Below, in pieces: positions 45,136 to 56,497 of a stretch of 64,000 bases of DNA. How positions within the stretch are numbered: the first letter of the stretch is position 1; each line of letters begins with the position of its first letter. The position numbers and the translations under genes are program-made. Origin of the DNA: Macrostomum hystrix (Eukaryota; Platyhelminthes; Macrostomidae); contig CATNEN010000038.1 in assembly GCA_950097015.1 (NCBI GenBank), positions 13,076,001-13,140,000 of the forward strand, given 5' to 3'. Under the pieces are notes generated by a model. It was not told where the DNA came from, ran no database searches, and saw nothing but the letters and a program-made list of their open reading frames with translations.

Positions 45136-46631
45136 TCACTTATCACTGAAGTCCTCCAGTACATGAGTGACGTGCTCATTGTCCTTTAGGCGGACAGGCT
45201 TGTTTGCCTTTTTGCCAGCGCCGCCTCGTCCGCCACGACGGCCAGACCGAGGCGCGGGTGTGAAACTGGCCGGCTTCTCCGCGTCAGCCGCAGAAATTCC
45301 CTGACCGCTTAGGTACTGCTGCATTTGCTGCTCATCCAGACTCTGCACTGTGCAGCTGCGCCACAGCTTCTTGAACTCTTCGTCCACGGGTAGCTGCAGT
45401 GCTGGGTCATTGTAGAAGTAGGCTACCTTTTTGTCGCTGGTTCTTGTGACCACAGTCACTCGGTGACCAAGAATTTTGATGGCCTCATCAGGATTGCCGA
45501 GGCTTTCTTCTACGTGTTCCTTTAGTACTGCGCCCTTGCCGGCTCCCTGCATGAGACGTGTGAAAAGGAGTGACAAGAGCCATGGAAAAGCAACGATAAT
45601 TATCGGCTGACTGCGGGTTAAGGCTTTTGCTGTGGCACATGTGTAGAATATGCTGCGCTTAGCATGAAACAAGCAGTGCTTAGCGTCACTCGGCCAGAAA
45701 GCAAATATTGAAGCTGGCTCAGTTCAAATCGCTCTTCACACAATCGTCTCTCTAAAGAGGATCAGAAGTCTAACACGTGAAAAACATCATAGCCACAACA
45801 TAGTGGCAAACAAATAATTGAGGCTCGAGTTTTGTGTTTTGTGAAACTCTCATAGCCTACGTTCGCCTGCAAAACCAGAGGGCATCAGCAATACAAGTAA
45901 TATATACATTAAGTAAATGGCTACAGCAACAAGTTAATTTCCGTCCCCACCTCATCAAATTGTTTGAGCAGCTTAAGCAGATCCTTAGCTCCGGAACGGC
46001 CGCTACGGAACTGATAAATTGGCTTGAACACGTAGGTTTGCCTGGCACCATCTTGCTGCACTGTCAGCTTAGGGTTGTTTGGAAGAGCTTCGTTGCCTAG
46101 CCAGAACTTAATTGCCTGGATCGGAAGACGAGGAGGATAATGACGGCTTTAGCTCATAGAAAGAGTTCTGTTCACATCGGATTAAGAGGCTAGAAAGTTT
46201 CACATTATTTATACCATATCCGGGTATAGTCAAACCGCTTAAGGACAGATGCGTAAACCTTTTTACAAATGTTTTAAACTGAGAACTCGGAAAACCCGTG
46301 CCTGTGGCAAATTTTCTTGTTTGGTCTCCTCCAATATTTCGTCTAGCGCTAGCGGATGCCTATCGCCATCAATGTGGCGCATTTTCATGTGACCAATTAT
46401 GCGCGCCAGGGCGCTGAATCTGACACCCTGAGCCGGATGCTGATGGTGTGAGTTGTGATGCTGTTGGTAGGTGCTCTGCTGCTGCTGTGCTTGGTATGCC
46501 GAAGCAGAAGCGGCAGCGGAAGCTGCAGCCGCGGCAGCTTTTGCTTGTCTAGCAGCAGCCAAGGCGCTTTCACTAGAAGAAGCCATTTGCTTAGCAAACT
46601 TTTTACGTTCGCGTACCAGAGCTGGATCCAT
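45136..46631 (-). CDS. GTF2E2: TFIIE beta subunit
   Basis: Three exons, about 46296-46631, 45951-46115 and 45136-45546, all phase 0, about 303 residues. MDPALVRERKKF is the family start. A low-complexity Ala- then Gln/His-rich stretch follows, then the winged-helix core (RFSALARIIGHMKMRHIDGDRHPL, ALPNNPKLTV, YVFKPIYQFR) and the C-terminal FKKLWRSCTVQSLDEQQMQQYL with a basic Gly/Arg/Lys tail. TFIIE recruits and stimulates TFIIH at RNA polymerase II promoters. The first donor is not canonical: either CGG|GTTTTC at 46296 or a GC donor CAG|GCACGG six bases earlier (46302), which would match the vertebrate length better. The other junctions are clean. Confidence 0.95.
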
Positions 46632-46678
46632 GATCTGCAGAATTATTATGAAAATGAAATTCTGTGACGATTCGAAAC

Positions 46679-46683
<5 letters not shown>

Positions 46684-46709
<26 letters not shown>
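46684..46709. repeat. (TA)n microsatellite
   Basis: About 13 TA units just upstream of the TFIIE-beta coding start. Confidence 0.97.
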
Positions 46710-46919
46710 ATCATTCTCATTCTTATCCTTGTTTACTAAATAGAGAAAAAAAGAATTTTAAAATATACATATACATATTATGCATAACATTCTAAAGAGA
46801 AGAATTCAAGAAGTAAATCTTAACTATCTCTATTATAAGTTTAAGCAAGACTTTACTATGGAGAAATATATTTGCATTTTAAGCCCTGAATATAGGAGCA
46901 CCCAATCCCACTTTTGTCT

Positions 46920-47235
46920 AGGAAGTCAAAATTTATAATGTGAAACACAATGGACTGCAAGACCAAGACTTCCCTACAAAGAAAGGATCTGCACAAAGTG
47001 TCCTGCAGAAATGGAAAACGAAGTCCATTTTCTTAAACAAAGTGTTGCTGGAGTCCATACATTTCAATCAGGGAGAAATTTTCACATTACTATCTGCCTA
47101 TGTGCCAAACTTTAAAACCTAAGTGAAGATGACAAATGCATATCCTAATGCATTAGTCAAGAAAGTGCAAGAAAGTAAAGAAATGACAGAAAGACTAGCA
47201 TCATTGATAAAAAGCCATTAAAATTAGACAATGTG
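46920..47235 (+). mobile_element. LINE 3' tail relic
   Basis: Broken frame with RICTKCPAEMENEVHFL, matching in order and spacing the [16 protein letters not shown] tail at 28.8 kb, so the two are remnants of one LINE family. Frameshifts follow within 30 bases. Confidence 0.6.
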
Positions 47236-50017
47236 CACAACTGCCCTGAATAACTTTTTACTTAAATTTGGCACAAAAATGGTAAAATAAAGTAATACAT
47301 GACATAATATTGCATACTATGGCATACTAGAATAGCAATGATAATATTAATGATTAAGGATAATTGTACTGATAATGAAAATGAAAATAAGGTGAGAAAC
47401 TCCATTACCATATATTTCAATGCTAAAAGTTATTACTTTTTTCTCATTCTTTTAAATCTATTGTTGCTTCTTCTTTTTAGTGTTTTATTTACTTTGATTA
47501 TTTTAATTTTAAAACAAAATATACACAGAGAGGTTGCTTGTATTAAAAGTATTTCATATCAAATGTATTCACCTAAAATTATTTTAGTGCTCTTGTGAAT
47601 GCTCTAAAATATTTCGAAATTTTAAGTGGAGTCTGCATATTATGAATATGGTAAAATAATACCTGACACTATCAATGTTGAGATCAATGTTGAAATATGC
47701 TGGTTAGTATATGGTCTGGCTGAACAGCTTGAATATTTGAATATATATTTTTATTCTGACACAGTTTGTCTAAATAATTTATAGACAAATACACACTACT
47801 TTTTTACATTTTCTGCTACTGTGTACTAGTCTTAGCTTGTCATGCTTACTCAACCACTACAAGATTAGTTCAATTCTTAAAAATGAGCATAACTAGAACA
47901 TAACTAGCCAAACAGAAAGCTCAGAAAATGGAAAATAATAGGATAATGAAGGATTTTAGCTATATACAGGCATTCTATAATTTTTTCAAAAGTAGTAGGC
48001 CTTTTAAAATAGCAACTTTGTGTAATGTATTATTAATTTCATTTAGAAGATTATTGCCAATAGCCACAAAGGTAACTAACTATGTTTAATAGTAAGACCC
48101 TAAATAACTGAAAAAGCTGTTCTTATTATACTGACCAGTACCATGTCAATAAATTGCAGACTATAGCTATGGTACCAAAGCAAAAAGCCCTGCTTATTGG
48201 CATAGAAGACTAGACTGATAGGCTCCTGCATCTTCTATATTAATATATAGAAAATATAGAAGAAATCATTTTTCATGATTTCTTATTTTTTGTCTTTCTT
48301 TCCATCCCATTTGTGTAGCGCTGGTCCTTGAAAACCAGGGGCAATTTGTGTTGCTCAGCATCCAATCTATACTGTTTCAATTTTTGCTGGTCAGCAGCCT
48401 GCATCCTAACTGCCTGCATTCACTTTGAATATTGCTTGTGTCGCAGGCCTAACTTCCTAGTAAAGTATATCCCAATGATGCCACCAAAGTTGTCCGATTG
48501 CTTCTCTTTTTAATTATCACTCTAAGGATATGATGTCACTAAAGTTGTCCTATGGTTAATTACTATTCTACATTTTTACAATGCCACCAAAGTTGTGGTA
48601 GTTCTTATTTTAATTATCCTACTTCTGACACAAAAGTTGTTACAGAGGTTTAAAAACATAACATTTAAAATTAAATGTGCTACCACTATACCAACTTTGC
48701 TGTCTGACTCTACTTAGCTGTTATTTGTGTCAGCTAATCCTCCATCTAAAACATCACACATAAGCCAATATGTCTAGTTTTCATGCTGAAAAGTGGGCCT
48801 AATTGCCACAGTACTATAGAAATAGTGGCATGGTACTGTGGCAATAAAAAATGCCTAAAAATGTGTTGGTCAATTTTGGTAACATTAAACCTTGATATGA
48901 TATAAAATTTATAGGAGTCACTTAAACCTAGGCCTATTGCCAATGCCTGCCTATCTTAGCTATGTAGACAAAAAGGTAATAAAATTTCACATGAGCTCTT
49001 AAATCATAATGAGAATTTGCTAAATGTGTCATAGTTTTTGTCTTTTTTAAACATTCTTGGATTATTCTAGGCTTTCCTGCAACAAATTATTCAAGGTTAG
49101 GCTTAGTAATTATTATATAGTATATAGGGTCTACTATTTTTAGTTTTTAGGCCTTGCTAAGTTTATTTTATCATAACCAGGCCCTTTTAGCTAAAACTAG
49201 AATGAGGAAAATATCTAGACCTTAGTATTTGAAATGGTAAGCTATTCCCAATGATTTTTTGCAAAAAGTTCATAGACATACACTAGTGTTGTGGAACTAA
49301 TATTTTGGCTCAGAAGAGTACTGAATGAAGCTAGGAACAGCTTTGGCTAAGAACCCTTTAGGAAAAAAACAATATCAGTATACTGTGCTGTGATGCATAA
49401 AGCCATGTTGCCCAATATATGTGGATGTGTGACAACAGATATTTTTTATGTGCTAGACTTGTGCTATCCTCTAAAATGTTTTTTTCTTATATGGGAATAT
49501 TATAAGCCTTATAGACTTCTTGAACTATAATCGAATAAAAAACTACAGGTTTTCCTATTGACTCATAAATTCATTACTTCACCAAATAATGAACTAGTTT
49601 ACTAGGGGGTTGAAAACCTACTAGAAGACAGTGGGTGTTGACTTACTATTGTAATTTACTCATAACTATATATAAATTAGTTGTAGTGCAAACTAACTTG
49701 GAGTTTTCATGAAAAAAAACTAAACTAGAATGATTTTTCTTTATTTTACTAACAAATTTTCATTATGAATCATAAACAACAACATGACTTTAGTTATTAC
49801 TATCATTTATCATCACTGCTATGATGTATCATTTACATACATTTTGATGTCTACAAAAGTCTTTGGGTTTAGACCCACCCTATAATAAATGGGATAGATC
49901 TTAAATAGGACCCTATGCCTCAATTGAAGTTTAAACCTAGGCCTAGGCCTATTTATTATCCACTAAGAAATTATGCCACTCAAAACCCTTTAATCACCAT
50001 GTCCTACACAACTCCTA
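47236..50017. other. AT-rich, gene-poor stretch
   Basis: No gene seen on either strand. At about 48476-48640 the phrase CACCAAAGTTGTCC ... TTTAATTATC recurs three to four times at about 55-60 bp spacing, a degenerate tandem repeat. The rest is unique AT-rich DNA by eye. Confidence 0.5.
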
Positions 50018-50025
50018 CTTAGGCC

Positions 50026-50733
50026 CCATAGTCAGGAAGGTGGCAGTTTGGTCGGAAAATTCCGGCGCACACAAGCCCTTTTTGGGCACACAATGGCGCA
50101 CAGCGGCGCACAACGGCGCACACCAGAGGACACCGGCGCATGGCGGCGCGGCGCGGCGCGGTGGGCGCTGCGCCACATGCAGCGTTACCCTTGTGGCGAT
50201 CCCATGTAACGATGTAAGTCGTTACTTGTTACAGTACACTATTCACTGTTCTATCTAATGTAACACTGCATTCTACAAAAAAATAAAAAATAAAATAAAA
50301 TATTTTCCTTTTCCTTTTTACCTTAGTTTTTGCCATTTGCTTACTTTTTATGTTTGTTTTGTTTTAAAAATTAGAAATTAAATTAAAAATTTTTTACATT
50401 TCTATTTTCGGTTTAACGATCTCAATTTCTCATAATATAATATAGATAGCCCGTAACCGTCCCGTATTAACCATTATATTCTCTTGTCTCGTGACTCGAC
50501 TCTCGTACCATAGTAATAACTAAAGGAAATATTATAGGGGTAGGGTTTATTGAAAATATTGGCGCACAAAAATTGTTGCTATGTTGTAAAAAAAGGTCTT
50601 TTATTGTCGCAAGGCAGGTAGTGGCGGGCGCACAACGGCGCACACAAGGGTTTTTGTGTCGGCGCACGGCGCACAATTTTGGGAGAGGCCAAAATTTGTT
50701 CCGGCGCACACTCTGCCACCTTCCTGACTATGG
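50026..50733. mobile_element. hAT-like non-autonomous element with GGCGCACA subterminal repeats
   Basis: Terminal inverted repeat CCATAGTCAGGAAGGTGGCA at both ends and a perfect 8-bp target duplication CTTAGGCC at 50018-50025 and 50734-50741. An 8-bp duplication is the hallmark of hAT elements. Inside each end, the octamer GGCGCACA or close variants recur many times, arranged in opposite orientations, around an AT-rich non-coding core. hAT transposases commonly bind such subterminal repeats. No transposase is present. The GC-rich ends stand out in this AT-rich region. Confidence 0.88.
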
Positions 50734-50741
50734 CTTAGGCC

Positions 50742-52628
50742 TAGTGTGCCATTTCTATATATTAGGATAGGGGCCTACCAAACCACAAAAGCCTTTAGGC
50801 CATCCTATAATAAATATGAGTAATATTCAATAGATGCCTTTAGTAGGATTAAAAGTTAATCCTCTTTATTACATTTGTATTTTCCATAGGGCCACAAAAA
50901 ACACCCAACAAAAATTTTCATTTTAAAATTCCTAGTTCCCTATGTACCACAAAGTGTGGTCATCCTATCATAAAGAAGCTATTCTATATAAATTCGTTGT
51001 AAGTGGAACAAAATGGTTTTCTTTTTACTCAGCACCTCTAAAAACCATTTAGACCATTTACACTAATTTATCAATCTAATTAAACTGGAACTATTTTATA
51101 TGAATAAAGTTCAAGAAGCCCCTAGATAGGCCTAGATAGTTAGGCCGAGGCCTAGAAATGGCTAGCTAATAGAATATTATGTCGTATGACATTATGTCTT
51201 ACTTAAGTGAGTAGTAAATCATTTACACAATTACAAAACAGCATATTTCCACTTCTGCCTAGTGTCTAGTGTCTAGTGTGGACGACTGAAAGTGGTAATC
51301 GCGTAAATCGCGAAAGGTTATTCCAAGAGACATAGTAGTAGTCGATTGGCTTATGCAAGACGCCTGGTAGACCAATAAAGAATGGCTGGAATATAATTAA
51401 TAATTTTTCGGTCAAACCACTGATGTACAGTATAAAGCTGCTGCTACTTTTAAATATTGTAGTACTTTGAAGTGTTGCCGCTTTCACGCGAGCTCGGTTC
51501 TAATGTATCATTATGTTTTTAATAGTTCTTTTACATGTTAAAGTTTGCGCTATCAATAGCAATATTCGAGTATTCGCAATACATTTGTTTTAAATTGTAA
51601 ACAATAATAATTTTAAAAACTGAATTACACTGCGAGCATGTGATCCGAGCGGTAACGTTTGTCGGAGCGACAGCGTGTGAGGCGAGTGTATTGTCCGAAA
51701 GTGAACTGATTTCCCTCCAGCTAATGTGAAATACCGTACTGTTGAGAGAAAGTGTTACACAGATCAAATTCAAATTTAATTGCAGGTCAAACCAAGCAGA
51801 TATACTAACTTACGAAGTTAACATGTTAGATGTTACTAATGTTATGAAATTGTCCTTCCCCTCAAAACAGTGCGATTTTGTTAAACAAAATCATAATTTA
51901 TAATGTATATCCGCCTATCATTCAAACCGTCTTCTGTATTTTAATGTTAATACTTTGTTATGCTAATATTTAAGCTGAGGCTCTGATCAAATTTAAACAG
52001 TTTTGCACGTCTTTTCGAGGCGTCTCGGGAATCAATTTTCGCTCAGTTACAGTAAGTTCGTCTTCTTAGTGCTAGCTCGTCACCTAGTGTTCCTTATCGC
52101 GCAAATAAACATAATAATATCTCAGCAAATCCATCAACATTAAAAAGTTCAACTATCTTCGTGTTGTTAAATTCAAGAGCGCGGCAACCACAAGTAGTAA
52201 ATTTATTACACTAAAAGGTATTGAATAAGCACGAAGATTAAAAAATTTACGGCCAAAGGCGGGGATAACGACAAGTTATGCCTGTCGTAAATATTATTAA
52301 ATATTAAGAAAAACTGAAAAAGTACTTTTCTTTGAACGAAGTACAAAAGCAACAATATTATGGCATATTTCGTATACACATCGGCAAGGTGGCCCCAAAA
52401 AGCGGATCGGTATTTGAGGTGGTGCCCGGATGTGATGTGCGTGTCGTATACTCGTAAACTTGTTATTATTAACAGTTCCCGTTGCTTAAGAAGACTATTC
52501 CTCGGTTCTGTACCCCAGTTAACAAGCGCGGAGGGGGAACCCCTCACAAATTTATTCACCTTTCTGCTTTTTATTCTGTTTCTCGCTTTAACAACTCAAT
52601 TACAAGTTATTGTGGCTTTTAAGCTAAA
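50742..52628. other. Intergenic, no gene seen
   Basis: AT-rich. The 5' LTR or leader of the retroelement that follows may lie in the right part, but no repeat pair or primer-binding site was recognised. Confidence 0.4.
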
Positions 52629-52634
52629 GCAAGA

Positions 52635-55600
52635 ATGAGCCCAATACATTTTAGCGACATCATCAGGCAATTAGACGGCGATGAAGATTTCCAACAGTGG
52701 GCTCAAAAACTAAAGCTTGTCGCTAAGCTGCTGACGATCACCGACCTGGCTTTCTTTCTGCCGCTCTCTTCCTAACAGGCGGTGCCTTTGCCGTCTACCA
52801 AGGCCTTGACGAGGCCAACAAAACCAACTAAAATATTCTAGGAAGATTCCCGAAGTCCTGGGGAGTCAGTTTATGTTTTTCTGTCCGACCTGACAAGTCG
52901 ACCGGCCTGGTCGACGAGATCCCGGAGACGAATGGATAAAGTGCGCGCTCATTCGCGGTCTTCCTGGCGCATTGAGTAAGCAGTTAGTTGCATCGTGCTC
53001 ATTGGAAAGAACTGAAGATCTCCGTAATTGTTGAAAAGGCGCGAAGCCTCATGATCGATCGTGATTTCTGCTGCGTCGGAGCCGAGAACGCCAAGGGCTC
53101 TGCGAGCTCTGCGAGCTAAGAGAAAGCCGTTCGACGCAACAAAGTCACTAGCTGCTACTCGTGTGACAAAAAGAGTCATCTCAGCCGGGAATGCCAGTGG
53201 CGGAAATCTTAATTACCAGACAGGGCTGCTACGTCTGCGGAAACACAGACCACGTGGGCACTCATTGCCCACAGCGTGCAAACCTACAAAAAACGAGTAA
53301 GGGAAGCCCTTAACTTCTGCGCTAACGGGATTCCCACTGGATCTGCGCACGTACCGTCGTTTATTGTTAATGTTAACGGTTAACGGGGTACTGTTGTACG
53401 TGGCCCTGGTCGATACTGGTTGCTCCAGGTCTATTGTGTCGCCAAGGACGTAACGGACTACGGTAGACGCGCATCGCGGAGAGTTACCATGATGAATGGT
53501 GATGCAGCAGAGTGCGGATGGGAGTCAGATGTACAACAGTGTTGACTGTGCACAGCAGCCACGATATCGCTTAGTTGTCTCGTTCTTGAAATTCTACCCG
53601 GTTTCGACTTGCTGCTTGGTATGAACGCTATCATGCGTTCATAATGTTAGCGGCGACAGCTGCACTGTCTTTGGTCATTCGGTGTGAAACAGGGGCCCAG
53701 AGCAGTCCCAGCGAGAGACTCGGGCTCAACAGGAGTGGTCCGGCGAGAGACTCGGCCTCAACGGCGAGTTGGTTAAACATTGATTCAGCATTGCAGGAGC
53801 ACCGTTCAGGGTTTGAGCGGAGCGACTTCCAATCCATTAAGCAGCGATAGTCGCGTTCTGATCGAAGACGTAGACGTCTCTGCTTGGTTCGGAGACGGTA
53901 AATTGGCAGTCGCATGGATCGAAGTGGCTCGGAGAAGCTACAAGATTATCTAAAATAATCTTTATTATATCGGTGGCAGTACAGAGTGCCACCGGAAGCA
54001 GCGGAAGATTACTGAGTCTGATATCAGCGAGTAGATTGCAACTGGCTGGCTTGTAACATTCGACGACGAGTGCGACGGTATAATCCCACTGATGGCCGTT
54101 GTGCAAGTCAACAAAGCGAAGGTGAGACCTAGGTAATGGACTATCGTGAGCTGAATCAGCACGTTGCTAGCCACACTGCCGATAGCGTCGTCGGCAATAC
54201 GACATACTATTTTGGAGAAAAAAATCGTGAATGGAGGCGACTGAGCGAGAATGCCAGCATCATTGACCTTCGAATGGCGTATCTACAATTGAGAGTTAAG
54301 CTCTCTCTTTGGCGTTACCAGGTGGTGGAATTCAAAGGCCGCCGCTACTGCCTAACGAGACTCGGCTTTGGCCTGAACGTAGCTGCTAGAATCATGACCG
54401 CGGTATGTAACAGAGTGCTCTCCATTAACATGTGAGTAGTGCTATAGTGCAGGAGGACGTACGTGCTGGCACCGACTCTAACATAGACGACTGTTTTGAC
54501 TGCACTGTGCGAACATGGTGTGAGTGCACTCCCTACTGCGAGCTAAACTGAGTCACCCTTTTCGGGACCGGACCCAATCAGGTCCCTCTGTCTGTCTCCC
54601 TCCCCACCGCCCATGTACTCGGGACCGAAGCCTAAGGGCCCAAGCCCCAGACTGGCTGGGGGGATGTGGGCACAGAAATATAACGGTGCGCTTCCCAAAG
54701 TTAGGAACAAAGAAGTTTAGAAAAACGGCCAACAAAGTTCTAGCGTCCGCTCAAGAGAGAAGTCTTAGTTATTTGTGCTTATAGCACGGTCAGAACAACG
54801 ACGTTATCGTGGCCAATGACAGTGTCCAGAACGAATGCGTTCTGAACCTACTATCACTCTTAAGGCTTGATGCGAAACCGCCTGAAAGTCTCATCGGAGG
54901 CCGGGTACTGGGTCTGCGCATCTTCCGCCGCGAAGACGGGGTCGCTGCTGGAAACGGGACAACGTTCTAGCTCTCGCCTCGCAGTTTTTGCGACTCGGCG
55001 CCAGCTATTCTTCTGATGCGGGCAATTAGTGGGGCATTTCCTAGTTGTGGGGTGGTTGCGAGCCGCCTGCGGAGTCGCCTGGGAAGCCAATGTGAACGAG
55101 TCCGTGATGCAAATGGCCTGCGAAATCAGCAGAATGGTTCAGAAGAGCGATCCAGTGTGCGGCGTCTGGACAGTCGACGACGCCTCAGTCTGCCGCGTCT
55201 GGTGCGACGCCAGCAGCATCGCAATTGGCGTATGCTTAGAAGTAAACGGTGTCATCGCAGAGCACGCATCATGGCTTCGCAAGCCGGACAACGCCGCCCA
55301 CATCAACCTAGCCGAACTCGAAGCGGTCATCAAGGGTCTCAAGTCTCTCAATCTAGCCATTGCTTGGTGCTCAAAGAGAGTCGAAATCATGAACAGCTCG
55401 ATCACTGATCGCCGGTGACAAGTCCGTCAGGGTCAAGGGGCTGGGCGAAGCTCTAGCGAGGAGGCGGCTGGTTTGGATCCGGGACACGACAGGAGAATGT
55501 GGCCCAGAGCTGGATGTGTCGCTGATTTCATCTTCGTCAAATAAGGCAGACGCGCTGACACGAGTACCACATCAGTGGCTGCGTTAGCGGCCTCAACGAT
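52635..55600 (+). mobile_element. Decayed LTR retrotransposon (Ty3/gypsy type), gag-PR-RT-RNase H, no integrase
   Basis: In order: a gag start (MSPIHFSDIIRQLDGDEDFQ, from 52635), two CCHC zinc knuckles (53153-53194 and 53227-53268, in different frames), the protease active site VDTG (53409-53420), reverse transcriptase (54136-54435, MDYRELNQHV ... YCLTRLGFGLN) and RNase H (55029-55418, WCDASSIAIGVCLEVNG ... HINLAELEAVIKGL). The RNase H end (NKADALTRVP) stops near 55585. The RT catalytic YxDD is replaced by QEDV and frames shift between domains, so it is inactive. No integrase follows and no LTR pair was found, so it is truncated at the 3' side. Confidence 0.87.
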
Positions 55601-56497
55601 ACAAGTTCAGTTAAGGATCGGCTTCCATGTGGTCTCGTGTGCAAGACTATCTAAACCTATCGAACCTATCTAAGCGGAGAACAAAAGAAAGGAGGGAGGT
55701 TGGGGCGCGTTGGAAAACCGAAAAATTCGTAAATCAAGGAAATGTGGGGAGGTGGGTGAAGACAGAAGAAAAACACCAAAAATAAAATTTTTTACGACCT
55801 GAGAAAAAGTTGGTTTTCAAGGTCACAGGAAAAGGAGTGGGTCATTGTGAAGGGAAAGGGAGGGTGAATTATTGAGATAAATAATTAACTAATAGAATTA
55901 TTGCGATTATTAGCCCCTATTAAAGTCGCTTTAACAGCAGTACAGAAAAATGAAATACGAGTACGTGTGAGCTTTATTCTATTTTCTTTGGGTTACTCAG
56001 AAAGTCGAAATTTATTTGTGCCTGGTTCTTCATTGGATGCATACTATTTATTGTATAAATGTACGTGAATATTTTAAAAGTGAGATAAAATTTAAGAATA
56101 GTTTCTTTTAACGCGAGGTACGAACATTTAATGTCATGTCTGTTATGCAAAAATAAGTATTTTTAAAGACGCAAAGGACCAAAAAGACATATTTTTATCA
56201 TTATACAAAATATAATGAAGATTTGCACCAGAAACAGCAACTCTCATTGTCGAGTACGAGTTCATACATGTATGAGTATCATGGGGTCACGCTGAAATTA
56301 CTCTTCTACAAGTAAAATAATACTGGGCTCATAATTTTCGACCTCGAGTCTCATTTAATTTCTTGCTGTAGAGAAATAATTCAGACGGGCGTACATGTAA
56401 ATTTTGGATAAATTACCTTAGGTATTACTGCAGCGACATAAAACTCTGCAACATTGACTTCTAGGCAATAAGAAGTCCAACTCGGCAATTCCGGAGC
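55601..56497. other. Intergenic, no gene seen
   Basis: A purine-rich stretch at 55680-55860, then AT-rich DNA that should contain the 3' UTR of the CAP gene. Confidence 0.45.

Noticed and set aside
54524-55090. ORFs on both strands between RT and RNase H
   Set aside because: Decayed linker of the retroelement in wrong frames.
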